Numbered from the stretch's first letter, positions 44,500 to 56,635 are shown. The stretch is 64,000 bases of DNA from Dietzia sp. B32 (GCF_024732245.1 NZ_CP093845.1:3172272-3236271), one strand, 5' to 3'. A program made the numbers and translations. Notes: a model not told the origin generated them from the letters alone.

Positions 44500-45033
44500 G
44501 TGAGCAGTAAGAGGGGACGGAGCGGAGCCGCGGCGACGCCGGCGATCGCCGCACTACGTGAGGCCGGCGTCGACCACGTCGTGCACACCTATGACCCGAC
44601 CGGCGAGACCGCCTACGGCGACGAGGCGGCCCGCGTGATGGGTGAGCGACTGGGCGTGGACCCCGGCCGCGTGTTCAAGACACTGGTCCTGGCCACCGGC
44701 AGGCCTCCCGAGGGTTCACGGGTCCCGCTCGCCGTGGCCGTACTGCCCGTGACCTGTTCTCTGGATCTCAAGGCCACCGCCGCCGCCCTGGGATGCGGGA
44801 GGACCGCACTCGCCCCCGTCGACGTGACGGAGAAGACCACCGGGTACGTCGTCGGAGGAGTGTCCCCCGTCGGCCAGAAGCGGAGCCTGACGACGGTGGT
44901 GGACGCCTCGGCGCTGGGCCACCCCACGATCCTGTGCAGCGCGGGGAGGCGCGGATGGGAGATCGAGCTCGCCCCCGCCGATCTGGTCACGCTCACCCGG
45001 GCGGTGACCGCCCCCATCACGGCGGGCGGATAG
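44500..45033 (+). CDS. ybaK: Cys-tRNA(Pro)/Cys-tRNA(Cys) deacylase YbaK
   Basis: A 177-residue YbaK-type editing protein. It shows VDHVVHTYDP, GRVFKTLVL, and GGVSPVGQKR, the GxxxPxG loop of INS/YbaK domains. Hydrolyses mischarged Cys-tRNA(Pro). GTG 44500 fits a leaderless promoter; no ribosome site. The tail carries one copy of an 18-bp direct repeat. Confidence 0.92.
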   Translation: MSSKRGRSGAAATPAIAALREAGVDHVVHTYDPTGETAYGDEAARVMGERLGVDPGRVFKTLVLATGRPPEGSRVPLAVAVLPVTCSLDLKATAAALGCGRTALAPVDVTEKTTGYVVGGVSPVGQKRSLTTVVDASALGHPTILCSAGRRGWEIELAPADLVTLTRAVTAPITAGG

Positions 45034-45058
45034 AGCACGGCGAACGGATAGAGCACGG
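45027..45058. repeat. 18-bp-period direct repeat at ybaK stop
   Basis: CGGATAGAGCACGG occurs twice with a 4-nt gap; the first copy contains the ybaK stop codon. Confidence 0.8.
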
Positions 45059-45060
45059 GG

Positions 45061-45885
45061 TCAGAAGAGCATCCCCTCCACGGGGTCGACCGGCCGCACG
45101 AGCTCCGGCCCGTCGTTGCGCACGCTGGAGACCGCCCGCGACACGGGTCTGATCTCCACCGACTCGGCCCACTCGCCCAGGTCACCGCCGGCGCCGTCCA
45201 CCAGGGCACGCGGGTCGCCCATCACCGCCGGATCGAGCCAGTCCGCGAGTACCCCGGGATGCACCACCAGTGGCATCCGGTCGTGCACCCGGCGCAGCGA
45301 CCCGAGCGCCTCCGTGGTGAGGATCGTGCACGACAGTTGCGTGACGGTGGCGTCGACCGGGTCACGACGGGCCTCCCACAGCCCGGCCATGAGCAGGCCG
45401 CGGTCCCCCGGCATGCTCATGAAGTACGGCTGCTTGGGACCGGCCTTCCCACCGGGGGTCGCCGGTTCGCCGGGCACCCACTCGTACCATCCGTCCATCG
45501 GAATCACGCAGTGACGACGGGCGACCGCGGACCGGAACGACGGCTTGGAGTACGCCGTCTCCACCCGGGCGTTGAACAGGTTGGGCAACCGCTGGGTGTC
45601 CCGGGCCCACGAGGGGACCAACCCCCACCGCATCCCCCGAAGGACCCGTCGAGGCCCACCCGCATGGGCCGTCTCCCCGGGTCCGGCGGGTTCGTCGAGG
45701 CTCTCGGGCCGCGGTACGTCCAGCGCCAGGACCGGGATCGTCGTGGTGGGCGCGATGTTGAACCGCGGTTCCCGGGGCACGACGGCGGGGAACAGCCCGG
45801 GGGGCGGGGAGGTCGCCTCGTCGACCGCGTCCAGTTCCACAGCGAGCTGCGCCGGGTCCGAGGAGAGCGAGAACCGTCCACACAT
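45061..45885 (-). CDS. yedK: SRAP/HMCES-type DNA abasic-site cross-link protein (YedK)
   Basis: A 274-residue SRAP-domain protein. The start at ATG 45885 places the catalytic Cys at residue 2 ([10 protein letters not shown]), as required. [14 protein letters not shown] (Glu) and a HDRMP segment complete the active site. Forms a thiazolidine link to abasic sites in single-stranded DNA and prevents breaks. AGGATG upstream helps. Divergent from aroA. Confidence 0.93.
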   Translation of the reverse strand: MCGRFSLSSDPAQLAVELDAVDEATSPPPGLFPAVVPREPRFNIAPTTTIPVLALDVPRPESLDEPAGPGETAHAGGPRRVLRGMRWGLVPSWARDTQRLPNLFNARVETAYSKPSFRSAVARRHCVIPMDGWYEWVPGEPATPGGKAGPKQPYFMSMPGDRGLLMAGLWEARRDPVDATVTQLSCTILTTEALGSLRRVHDRMPLVVHPGVLADWLDPAVMGDPRALVDGAGGDLGEWAESVEIRPVSRAVSSVRNDGPELVRPVDPVEGMLF

Positions 45886-45931
45886 GCCGACATCCTCGCA
45901 CCCGGGTCGGCCGGACGCCGCCCCGATGGGC

Positions 45932-45937
45932 GACAAT
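45932..45937 (+). promoter_or_regulatory. candidate -10 of a leaderless aroA promoter
   Basis: GACAAT, 6 nt before GTG 45944; keeps A2 and T6 of TANNNT only. Confidence 0.3.
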
Positions 45938-45943
45938 GGCCAG

Positions 45944-47245
45944 GTGAGTCATTGGAACGCACCCGTCGCCTCCGGCCCCGTGAACGCGCACGTCGCCGTC
46001 CCCGGGTCCAAGTCGCTGACCAACCGCGCCCTGGTGCTCGCGGCACTGGCCGACGGCCCCTCCCGACTCGTCGGCACCCTGCGCAGCCGGGACACCGACC
46101 TCATGATCGGCGCGCTGCAGGCGCTGGGGACACGCATCGAGGGCCCGTCCGGACCGCTCGACCCGGACGACACCGATCTCGTCATCACCGCCGGTGAGCT
46201 GCGGGGCGCCGACGTCGAGTGCGGCCTGGCGGGGACCGTGATGCGCTTCGTCCCGCCGGTTGCCGCCCTGGCCACCGGCCGGTCCACCTTCGACGGCGAC
46301 CCCGCCGCCCGGGTCCGCCCGCAGGCCACCGTGCTCGACGCCCTGCGTGCGCTGGGCGCCGCCGTCACCGGGAACAGACTGCCGTTCACCGTCGACGGCT
46401 CCGGTTCGCTGCGGGGCGGCAGCGTCGAGATGGACGCCTCCGCCTCGTCCCAGTTCGTCTCCGGCCTGCTGCTGTCGGCCGCGCGGTTCGACGAGGGCGC
46501 CGAGCTGGTCCACACCGGTTCCTCCCCCGTCCCCTCGGGGCCGCACATCGAGATGACGCTGGAGATGCTCCGCGAATCCGGGGTCACCGTCGACCGGCCG
46601 ACGCCGTCGTCGTGGCGGGTCGCGCCGGGCCCGATCGCGGCGGTCGACAGGGTCGTGGAGCCCGACTTGTCCAACGCCACCCCGTTCCTCGCCGCCGCCG
46701 CGGTCACCGGCGGGACCGTCCGCATCCCCCACTGGCCGGTCACCACGACCCAGCCCGGGGACGCCATCCGCGGCATCCTGCAGGACATGGGTGCGTCGGT
46801 GACCCTCGAGTCCGCCGACGGTGCGGGCCACGGCACCCTCGTCGTCGTCGGTCCCTCACACCTATCCCCCGTGGACCTGGATCTGTCCGCCATCGGCGAA
46901 CTCACCCCGACCATCGCCGCGCTGTGCGCGCTCGCCGACGGCCCGTCCCGGCTCACCGGTATCGCGCACCTGCGCGGGCACGAGACCGACCGCCTCGCCG
47001 CACTGGCCGCCGAACTCGGCGCCGTGGGCTGCGGCGTCACCGAACTCGACGACGGCCTCGAGATCACCCCGGCGCCGCTGCACGGCGCCCCGTGGCGCGC
47101 CTACGCCGACCACCGCATGGCCACCGCGGGTGCCATCGTCGGCCTCGTCGTCCCGGGCGTCGAGGTCGACGACGTCGAGTCCACCGCCAAGACCCTGCCC
47201 GGCTTCACCACGATGTGGGCCGACATGCTCGCCGGACAGGGCTGA
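45944..47245 (+). CDS. aroA: 3-phosphoshikimate 1-carboxyvinyltransferase (EPSP synthase)
   Basis: A 433-residue EPSP synthase of the shikimate pathway, transferring enolpyruvate from PEP to shikimate-3-phosphate. Signatures: [17 protein letters not shown] near the N-terminus (Lys and Ser bind substrate), [11 protein letters not shown] and the C-terminal [16 protein letters not shown] 45944 fits mycobacterial starts; ATG 45926 is an alternative. Followed 9 nt later by rsgA. Confidence 0.95.
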   Translation: MSHWNAPVASGPVNAHVAVPGSKSLTNRALVLAALADGPSRLVGTLRSRDTDLMIGALQALGTRIEGPSGPLDPDDTDLVITAGELRGADVECGLAGTVMRFVPPVAALATGRSTFDGDPAARVRPQATVLDALRALGAAVTGNRLPFTVDGSGSLRGGSVEMDASASSQFVSGLLLSAARFDEGAELVHTGSSPVPSGPHIEMTLEMLRESGVTVDRPTPSSWRVAPGPIAAVDRVVEPDLSNATPFLAAAAVTGGTVRIPHWPVTTTQPGDAIRGILQDMGASVTLESADGAGHGTLVVVGPSHLSPVDLDLSAIGELTPTIAALCALADGPSRLTGIAHLRGHETDRLAALAAELGAVGCGVTELDDGLEITPAPLHGAPWRAYADHRMATAGAIVGLVVPGVEVDDVESTAKTLPGFTTMWADMLAGQG

Positions 47246-47254
47246 CGGGCGGTC

Positions 47255-48304
47255 ATGCCGAGCGGACGGGGTGCGGGCAGCGCACGAGGGTGGGACGAGT
47301 CCGACGTCCGGATCAGGCCCGGGAAGGGCTCACGCCCACGGACCAAACGCCGGCCCAGCCACGACGATGCCGCGGCCGCGATGGTCGTGGCCGTGGACCG
47401 CGGGCGCTGGGGCTGCGTGCTGCTCGACGACGGCCCGGACCACACCGCCGGCACCCGCGTCGTCGCCATGCGGGCCCGCGAACTCGGCCGGACCCCGGTG
47501 GTGGTGGGCGACCGGGTGGGCGTGGTCGGCGACCTCACCGGCGCGCGCGACACCCTCTCCCGGATCGTCCGCGTGGAGGAGCGCTCGACGGTGCTGCGCC
47601 GGACCGCCGACGACTCCGACCCCTACGAGCGGGTGGTGGTCGCCAACGCCGAGCAGCTGCTCATCGTGGTGGCCGTCGCCGACCCCCCGCCGCGCGCCGG
47701 GTTCGTCGCACGGGCCCTCGTCGCCGCCTACACCGGCGGCTTGGAACCGGTCCTGTGCCTGACCAAGGGCGACCTCGACGACCCCTCGGTGTTCGCCGCC
47801 GAGTTCGCCGAACTCGACGTGCCGGTCCTGCGAGTGGGGGTCGACGACGAGCTGGACGATCTCCACGACCTGATCGACGGCCGGATCTCCGCGATGATCG
47901 GACACTCGGGCGTCGGTAAATCGACACTCGTCAACCGCCTGGTCCCCGACGCCTACAGGGCGACGGGCGTGGTCTCCGGCGTCGGCAAGGGCCGGCACAC
48001 CTCCACCCAGTCGGTCGCACTCGAACTGGCGACGGGCGGCTGGGTGGTGGACACCCCGGGCATCCGCAGTTTCGGGCTCGCCCACGTCTCCCCCGACGAT
48101 GTCGTGGCCGCCTTCTCCGATCTCGACGAGATCGCCCGCGAGTGCCCGCGCGGATGCACCCACCAGGGCCCGCCCGCGGACCCCGAGTGCGCCTTCGACG
48201 CCGTCACCGACCCGGCTGTGCACCGTCGGGCCCTGGCGGTCCGCGAACTGCTGGGCGCGCTGCAGTCCAACGATCCCTGGGCCCTGGGGCTGGACCAGGA
48301 CTGA
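47255..48304 (+). CDS. rsgA: ribosome small subunit-dependent GTPase RsgA
   Basis: A 349-residue circularly permuted GTPase. G-motifs appear in order G4 TKGD, G1 GHSGVGKST, G3 DTPGIRSF, then a Cys/His zinc segment (ECPRGCTHQG...ECAF). Involved in 30S maturation. It follows aroA by 9 nt and is likely cotranscribed. Position matches Rv3228. A strong hairpin ends it. Confidence 0.95.
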   Translation: MPSGRGAGSARGWDESDVRIRPGKGSRPRTKRRPSHDDAAAAMVVAVDRGRWGCVLLDDGPDHTAGTRVVAMRARELGRTPVVVGDRVGVVGDLTGARDTLSRIVRVEERSTVLRRTADDSDPYERVVVANAEQLLIVVAVADPPPRAGFVARALVAAYTGGLEPVLCLTKGDLDDPSVFAAEFAELDVPVLRVGVDDELDDLHDLIDGRISAMIGHSGVGKSTLVNRLVPDAYRATGVVSGVGKGRHTSTQSVALELATGGWVVDTPGIRSFGLAHVSPDDVVAAFSDLDEIARECPRGCTHQGPPADPECAFDAVTDPAVHRRALAVRELLGALQSNDPWALGLDQD

Positions 48305-48312
48305 CCCCGGAG

Positions 48313-48345
48313 GGCCGGCGCCCCACCCTCCGGTGGGCGCCGGCC
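48313..48345. terminator. bidirectional hairpin between rsgA and the reductase
   Basis: A 14-15 bp stem with one bulged C (arms 48313-48327 and 48332-48345, CTCC loop) between convergent genes. Confidence 0.7.
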
Positions 48346-48351
48346 GTTCGG

Positions 48352-49470
48352 TCAGATCTTCAGTTCGACGTCCCCGAGCGCCACCGAGACGCAGGTCTGG
48401 ATCCGCTCCCCCGGCCCGTGGTCCGTTCCGTTGCGCAGATCCCGCACGTGGCCCTCGTCCAGACCCACCACGCAGGTCTGGCAGATGCCCATGCGGCAGC
48501 CGAACGGCATCTGCACACCCACGCTCTCGCCGCCCTCGAGGATCGTGGTGGCACCGTCGAGCTCGACCGTCTTGCCGGTGGAGCCGAACGTCACCGTCCC
48601 GCCCGAGGCGCCCGCGTTGCGGTCGACGGTGAAGCGCTCCATGTGGAGGTCGTCCCGCCCGGTGGCCTCGAAGTGCTCGGTCAGCTCGTCGAGCATCGCC
48701 GAGGGGCCGCACGCCCACGTCGGACGCTCCGACCAGTCCGGGACGAGAGCCGACATCTGCTCGGAGTTGATCCGGCCGTCCTCGCTGGTCACCCGCAAGT
48801 GCAACGTGTACGCCGGCTGGGTGCGCTCGAGCGCGAGCAACTCGTCGTGGAACAGCGCGTCCTCGCGGTCCCGGATCGAGTGGACGTGGACCACGTCGGG
48901 GAACCCCTCGTTCGCCGAGCGCCGGTCCAACGACCGCAGCATGCCCATGACCGGGGTGATACCCGAGCCCGCGGTCACGAACATCAGCTTCTCAGGGGTG
49001 GGAGAGGGCAGGTGGAAATCACCGGCCGGCGCCTGCAGCCGGACGATGGTCCCCGGCTCGACCGTCCCGACGATGTGATTGCTCAGCAACCCCTCCGGCA
49101 GGGCCTTGACGGTCACCGAGTACTCGCCACGGCCACTCGTGGGCGCCGAGGTCAACGAATACGACCGCCAGGTCCACCGGCCGTTGAGCAGGACGCCGAT
49201 CCCCAGGTACTGGCCGGGGCGGTACTCGGGCGTGGCGCCCCAGCCGGGCTTGATCACGAGGGTCACGGCGTCGTCGGCCTCGCGTCGGACGGAGACGATC
49301 TCACCGCGCAGCTCGCGCGAGGACCACAGCGGGTAGATGAGCGACGAGTAGTCGTCCATCCGTAGCGGGTGGGTGAGGCGGTTGAGGAACCTGCGCGCCC
49401 CCCGCGGCTCGGGGACCCGCGCGGCCGCCGCACGCAGGACGCGATTGAGTCCACTTCTCGACTCGGACAC
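48352..49470 (-). CDS. flavodoxin/ferredoxin reductase with 2Fe-2S domain (Rv3230c-like)
   Basis: A 372-residue reductase. FAD-binding RxYSLTS (RSYSLTSAP), NAD(P) GSGITPVMGMLRSL and a C-terminal 2Fe-2S ferredoxin domain (CRMGICQTC with a last Cys in QTCVSV) are in order. In mycobacteria its homologue supplies electrons to the stearoyl-CoA desaturase DesA3; here no desA3 lies next door. GTG 49470 has AAGGAGG five bases upstream. A palindrome overlaps the promoter. Confidence 0.9.
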   Translation of the reverse strand: MSESRSGLNRVLRAAAARVPEPRGARRFLNRLTHPLRMDDYSSLIYPLWSSRELRGEIVSVRREADDAVTLVIKPGWGATPEYRPGQYLGIGVLLNGRWTWRSYSLTSAPTSGRGEYSVTVKALPEGLLSNHIVGTVEPGTIVRLQAPAGDFHLPSPTPEKLMFVTAGSGITPVMGMLRSLDRRSANEGFPDVVHVHSIRDREDALFHDELLALERTQPAYTLHLRVTSEDGRINSEQMSALVPDWSERPTWACGPSAMLDELTEHFEATGRDDLHMERFTVDRNAGASGGTVTFGSTGKTVELDGATTILEGGESVGVQMPFGCRMGICQTCVVGLDEGHVRDLRNGTDHGPGERIQTCVSVALGDVELKI

Positions 49471-49531
49471 TGGTGCCTCCTTGAAACCGGATACCCGTGG
49501 CCCGTGGGTCGGGCCGACGCTTCCGGACATG

Positions 49532-49551
49532 AACCTACGGTAGCGTAGGTT
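49532..49551. promoter_or_regulatory. operator overlapping the reductase -10
   Basis: AACCTACG-GTAG-CGTAGGTT is an 8-4-8 inverted repeat. On the minus strand it contains TACGCT (49542-49547), a candidate -10 about 70 nt before GTG 49470. A TetR-type repressor site is likely. Confidence 0.6.
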
Positions 49552-49629
49552 AGCGGCCGACGGGATCTTCCGGGAAGACTTTCCGCGTCCCGCTGGCACG
49601 GTCCGCCGACGACCCGGACGGGACCGACG

Positions 49630-50151
49630 TCAGAGCAGCGTGAGCAGGAACGGCAGTTCCACGGCGTCGTACCACGCCAGGTCCACGTCGAGCGCGTCGC
49701 CGACGGTCAGCTCGGCGTCCTCGTCCCCCAGGTCCGCACGGTCCACCGCCTCGACAGCGTCCCGCACGAGGTCCACGGCCCCGGCCAGGTCCACGTGGAC
49801 GGCGGCGATCTCGGCGGTCGACACCGTGGCACCATTCAGCCTGACCACGGCGGTGTCCAGGTCCGGCCGCGGTTGCACCCGGTCATCGGGGACGTCCGCA
49901 CTCACCACGACCCGCCGGTACGGGTGGGACTCGTGCGCGGCGCCGGAATCGAGCTCCCCACCGAGCAGTCGGAGCGACGCACGGGAGGCCTCGAGGAACG
50001 CCACGTGCTCGATCTCCTCGAGGTCACCCTCCGCGTAGGACTCGATGAGCGCGGGAGTCGCGGCGAACGCGGTTCCGCTCCGCACGGGCATCTCCCCCGC
50101 CTCGAGAAGGGTCTCGAGCATCGTCAGGGTGGCGGGGACGAACAGGCGCAT
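49630..50151 (-). CDS. DUF6912-like protein (Rv3231c-like)
   Basis: A 173-residue protein with an uncharacterised conserved N-terminus (MRLFVPATLTMLETLLEAGE) and no recognisable catalytic motif. GAGGAG supports the ATG. It lies downstream of the DGAT-like gene, 44 nt away, probably cotranscribed. No function is known to me. Confidence 0.75.
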   Translation of the reverse strand: MRLFVPATLTMLETLLEAGEMPVRSGTAFAATPALIESYAEGDLEEIEHVAFLEASRASLRLLGGELDSGAAHESHPYRRVVVSADVPDDRVQPRPDLDTAVVRLNGATVSTAEIAAVHVDLAGAVDLVRDAVEAVDRADLGDEDAELTVGDALDVDLAWYDAVELPFLLTLL

Positions 50152-50195
50152 GGTGGTCTCTCCTCGTACGGGGTGACGGTCAGCAGGCGTGCCGC

Positions 50196-51593
50196 TCAGC
50201 CGGCGGTTCCGGTGAGCTCGTCCAACGCGGACGAGATGAGCTCGCCGATCTCCTCCACGTCCGGGACGGCCTGGCGATCGGAGGTGAATCCGCAGTACAC
50301 GGTTCCGGCATAGCTGCTCATCGACACGGCCAGCGCCTGCTCGCCCAGCAGGGCGGGGACGGGGTAGACCTCGACGAGTTCACCGTCCCCCCAGTACACC
50401 TTGCGCTGGGGGCCGGGTGCGTTGGTCACCACGATGTCGTAGCTCTCCGACGGCAACATGATCGCCGCCCGGGATGCCAGGGCGTGCAGGGTGGGCGGGG
50501 CGAACCCGGACAGGCGTGCCAGGGACTTCGCCCCCACCGCCTCCCGCGGATGGCGCTGCGTCGCGGTCTCACGGGCGATCTGCGCCAGTCGCATGCGGGG
50601 GTTGGGCTCCCCGACCGGCATGCCGATGAGCGCCGAGGCGATCTCCGCGGAGGTGGCCTCGCTCTGGTTCTCCGACCCTTCGGCCTCGGAGGTCACGGCC
50701 ATCGGCACGATCGCCCTGAGCGTGTCCGACGTCGACAGCGGGTGGCCGCATGACAGTATCCAGGACCGCAGGGCCCCGCACAGCACCGCGAGGACCACGT
50801 CGTTGACCTTGCAGGAGTGTTCGCGGGCGATCTCCCGCGCCTGGGCGAGCGAGAACGACGCCAGCCCCACCCGGCTCCCGCGGGGGCGGGTGGTGCGGAA
50901 CATCTCCGCCAGGCCGCCGGCGGGGCGCAGCACCGAGAGGTTGGCCGCGCCCACCAGGCCGCGGGTGGCCCGCTCGAGCGCGTGGGCCAGGCGAGCCGAG
51001 CGGCGTACCAGCTCCAGGGGATCGGTCGCGATGGTCATGAGCGCGTCGAGCACCAGGACCCCGTCCCCCGGGGACGGCACCGGGGTCCACGTGGCGACCT
51101 CGTCGACGTCCGCGGAGGCCCGCTCGTCCGTCACCAGGACCTGGGCCAGGTCCACCGCGTGGGGACCGCCCAGCAGAGCGTGGTGTGTCTTGGTGAGAAT
51201 CGCCAGGCGTCCGTCCGGCAGCCCCTCGATGAGATAGAGCTCCCACAGCGGGCGGTCCGCCTCCAGTGGCCGGTCGACGAGCCTGGCCACCAGGTCCGCC
51301 AGCTGCCGCATCCCGCCGGGGGCCGGCAGCGCCGACCGCCGGACATGGAAACTGAGGTCGAAGTCCGGGTCGTCCACCCAGACAGCCCTGGCAAGGGAGA
51401 AGGGGACGTGCCGGATCCGCTGCCGGTACCGCGGCGCGTCGGCCAGCCGGGCGTCCACGAACTCCATCACGCGGTCGATGTCCCACGGCTCGTCCCTGGC
51501 GACCAGCGCCAGCGAACACGAGTGCCTGCTTCGGGAACGCGCCGCGTCACCGAGGAGCAGGTCCGCGTCCGCTGTGGCCAGTCTGGTCGCCAC
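50196..51593 (-). CDS. wax ester synthase/diacylglycerol acyltransferase-like protein
   Basis: A 465-residue WS/DGAT-fold protein. PLWELYLIEGL and KVNDVVLAVL are intact, but the HHxxxDG acyltransferase motif reads HHALLGG (137-143): the Asp is replaced by Gly142, with PHAVDL following. The enzyme may be weak or inactive. Family members make triacylglycerol or wax esters. GTG 51593 lies 4 nt after the HAD stop, so the two are cotranscribed. Position resembles Rv3233c/Rv3234c. Confidence 0.85.
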   Translation of the reverse strand: MATRLATADADLLLGDAARSRSRHSCSLALVARDEPWDIDRVMEFVDARLADAPRYRQRIRHVPFSLARAVWVDDPDFDLSFHVRRSALPAPGGMRQLADLVARLVDRPLEADRPLWELYLIEGLPDGRLAILTKTHHALLGGPHAVDLAQVLVTDERASADVDEVATWTPVPSPGDGVLVLDALMTIATDPLELVRRSARLAHALERATRGLVGAANLSVLRPAGGLAEMFRTTRPRGSRVGLASFSLAQAREIAREHSCKVNDVVLAVLCGALRSWILSCGHPLSTSDTLRAIVPMAVTSEAEGSENQSEATSAEIASALIGMPVGEPNPRMRLAQIARETATQRHPREAVGAKSLARLSGFAPPTLHALASRAAIMLPSESYDIVVTNAPGPQRKVYWGDGELVEVYPVPALLGEQALAVSMSSYAGTVYCGFTSDRQAVPDVEEIGELISSALDELTGTAG

Positions 51594-51597
51594 GGTG

Positions 51598-52008
51598 TCA
51601 GACCGCCTCGTCCAACCCGAGGAGGCCCCGGATCTCGACGGCGGCCCGATCGAACACCTGATAGAACACGCCGATCATGCCGGTCTGGACGGCACCGAGG
51701 ATGTTCTCGATCGCGTCGTCGACCATCACGCACTCCCTCGGCTCGAGTTCGAGTCGGCGCGCGGCCTCCAGGAACGCCTCGGGCTCCGGCTTCTCGACCC
51801 CGATCACGCCGCTGAGCACCACGTGCTCGATCCCGAGGTCCCGGGCATCCTCGCGGACGCGCTCCGCCCCCGGCCCCTCGGGCTCGTTGCTCAGTATGGC
51901 GAGACGGACGTCATTCGCCCTCGCACCGGTCAGGATCGACCGCCAGTTCTCACGGTCCTCGTCCGTGCCGTCCAGCACCCCGAAGTAGTCGACTATCAGT
52001 CCACGCAT
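51598..52008 (-). CDS. HAD-superfamily hydrolase (short)
   Basis: A 136-residue HAD-fold protein. Motif I is DYFGVL (Asp nucleophile), motif II LSN, Lys in VEKPEPEAF, and motif IV VMVDDAIENILGA. It is shorter than most HAD-IA enzymes, lacking a cap. ATG 52008 follows TAGGCT by 6 nt, a leaderless arrangement. Cotranscribed with the DGAT-like gene. Substrate unknown. Confidence 0.8.
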   Translation of the reverse strand: MRGLIVDYFGVLDGTDEDRENWRSILTGARANDVRLAILSNEPEGPGAERVREDARDLGIEHVVLSGVIGVEKPEPEAFLEAARRLELEPRECVMVDDAIENILGAVQTGMIGVFYQVFDRAAVEIRGLLGLDEAV

Positions 52009-52014
52009 GGGGAC

Positions 52015-52020
52015 AGCCTA
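52015..52020 (-). promoter_or_regulatory. -10 of a probable leaderless promoter (HAD gene)
   Basis: Minus-strand TAGGCT, 6 nt before ATG 52008. Confidence 0.5.
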
Positions 52021-52138
52021 GGCAACACCCGGTCACGGTGCAGTAGGCGAGGTGGAACCAGGGTCCTGTTCCGGCGCGTCATGAGGGGTAGAGAACGCCA
52101 GACCACACCGGGTCCGGCGCGGGAGGGAGCAGGCCCAG

Positions 52139-52708
52139 ATGTCACCGACACCCGTTTCACCGCCCACGAGCGTGCGGCCTCCCCCCGCGGCCGGCACGGT
52201 TCCGGACACCGGCGACGCCGCCGGCCGGGTGCGCCCCCTGCCCTCGGTCGAACCCGTGCCGGGGGCGTCGGGCGACGCGGGTACCGCGGATCAGGGCACC
52301 GGCCCCGCCGCCCGTCCCCCGAGGCCGGTGCCCGACCCGGAGGGCGGTGTCCCGGTTCCCGCTCGGAGGGCCGCGCACGCCCTCGTCGTCATGGCGCTGG
52401 AGGTCGTCGACCGCAGGCGGGCCCCACAGCACACGAAGGGGGCGTTCCCGCCCCACCTGGTCGAGATGCTTCGCACGCTCGCGCGAGACGGGGTACCCGG
52501 CCGGCACCTGGGGCCGGCCAGGATCCATCGGCTGCACATCCACGCGGCCGACCCCGGCCGGACGGATTCCCACGAGGGGCCGGGCCCGGCGGCGGTCGAC
52601 TACGAGGTGTGCGCCACGTACGCCCGCGGGCCGCGACTGTTCGCCGTCGCGGCCCGCATACAGGTGACCCCCACCGGCGCCCGCTGCGCGGCCCTCAGGC
52701 TGGCGTGA
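52139..52708 (+). CDS. Rv3235-family protein
   Basis: A 189-residue protein: a Pro/Ala-rich, disordered N-terminal 70 residues, then a conserved domain (RAAHALVVMALEVVDRRRAPQ...VDYEVCATYARGPRLFAVAARI). Found next to secA in mycolata. Function unknown. GGGAGG supports the ATG. Convergent with secA. Confidence 0.8.
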   Translation: MSPTPVSPPTSVRPPPAAGTVPDTGDAAGRVRPLPSVEPVPGASGDAGTADQGTGPAARPPRPVPDPEGGVPVPARRAAHALVVMALEVVDRRRAPQHTKGAFPPHLVEMLRTLARDGVPGRHLGPARIHRLHIHAADPGRTDSHEGPGPAAVDYEVCATYARGPRLFAVAARIQVTPTGARCAALRLA

Positions 52709-52735
52709 GCCGCCCTGCGGGCGTGGGGTACCGCG

Positions 52736-55513
<2,778 letters not shown>

Positions 55514-55620
55514 AGTCTCGAACGTCCTCGTGGTCGGGGAAGTGGTCGTGGATACGGCTACCTGCGTGATGACACGCGGGTCCGTCCACATCCTAGGTGC
55601 TGCGGGCCGTTGTGACACGC

Positions 55621-55656
55621 CGAGGCGGTCCGGTCAGGGGCGACCGGACCGCCTCG
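55621..55656 (-). terminator. 15-bp perfect hairpin after hpf
   Basis: CGAGGCGGTCCGGTC and its exact complement flank a 6-nt loop, 20 nt beyond the hpf stop. The rest of 55514-55675 shows no gene. Confidence 0.75.
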
Positions 55657-55675
55657 TGGGTGCGGGTCGGGGCTG

Positions 55676-56371
55676 TCAGCCCTCGTCGCTCAGGGTGATG
55701 AGCCCGTAGTCGAACGCGTGCCGGCGGTAGACGACGGTGGCGCGTCCGGTCTCGGTGTCACGGAACAGGTAGAAGTCGTGACCCACCAGCTCCATCTTCT
55801 CGAGCGCCTCGTCGACCGACATCGGGGCGCCGTCGTGCTCCTTGCGACGCACGATCTGCCCGGGCAGCTGCTCGTCGGCCCCGCCGTACTCGGCACCGTC
55901 GACCCCGTCCAACGCCTCGGCCGGGGCGGCGTCGGCGGCCAGTTCGGCGGTCGCCTCGGCCACCGACTGCGGGCGGCGGTGGCCGGAGTGGCTGATCTTG
56001 CGCCGGGTGCGGGCCTTGCGCATCTGCCGCTCGAGCTTGGCGACCGCCGACTCGAGGGCCGCGTAGAAGGTGTCCTCTGCCGCCTCGGCGCGGGCGACGC
56101 CGGGCTTGCCCTTGAGGGTGATCTCGATCCGCTGGCTCACCTTGGACAACCGCGGGTTGTTCTCGTGCAGCAGGATCACGTCGAACCTCTGGATGGCCGG
56201 CGAGATCTTCTCGATCTTCGCGAGCTTGGCATTGATTCGGCTCGCGAAGTGCTCGGGGACCTCGACGTTGCGGCCACGGATCGTGACCTGTGCCTCCGGC
56301 GTACCGGGATCGTCGGTCGACGGACCGTCGAAGGTGGCGGGATCGAGCAGGACTGCGGGGGTCTTCGCCAT
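55676..56371 (-). CDS. hpf: ribosome hibernation promoting factor, long form
   Basis: A 231-residue HPF/RafS-type protein: an N-terminal S30AE domain (VTIRGRNVEVPEHFASRINAKLAKIEK) and a C-terminal dimerisation domain (GHDFYLFRDTETGRATVVYRRHAFDYGLI). It dimerises 70S ribosomes during stress. GAGGAG upstream supports the ATG. The leader (56372-56540) may be long; TAGGGT near 56533-56538 on the minus strand is a -10 candidate. Confidence 0.95.
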   Translation of the reverse strand: MAKTPAVLLDPATFDGPSTDDPGTPEAQVTIRGRNVEVPEHFASRINAKLAKIEKISPAIQRFDVILLHENNPRLSKVSQRIEITLKGKPGVARAEAAEDTFYAALESAVAKLERQMRKARTRRKISHSGHRRPQSVAEATAELAADAAPAEALDGVDGAEYGGADEQLPGQIVRRKEHDGAPMSVDEALEKMELVGHDFYLFRDTETGRATVVYRRHAFDYGLITLSDEG

Positions 56372-56635
56372 CGAAGCTCCTCCTCATCGGGCCTGCGGCG
56401 GACCGCTGCGACCGATCCGGTAACCGCCCGGAATCCCGGCCGAAGGGCCACCCACATGGCTGAGTGGTTACTCTCAGGACACGGTCCACCGGAGCCGACG
56501 AACGGCGAACGTGCTGGTGAACGCGTCCGAAACCCACCCTACCCCCTCATGTCGGCGCGGACCCCGGGACCGGGAACCTCATCCCGACCAGTCGCCTGCG
56601 GACCCGCTCGGGAGGCGGCGTCCGCGGCGTCCGCC
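56372..56635. other. intergenic region with possible hpf leader
   Basis: 264 bp between the comF-like stop and the hpf start. It contains minus-strand TAGGGT at about 56533-56538 (candidate -10 for hpf) and a 150-nt putative hpf leader. No hairpin or coding frame stands out. Confidence 0.4.
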
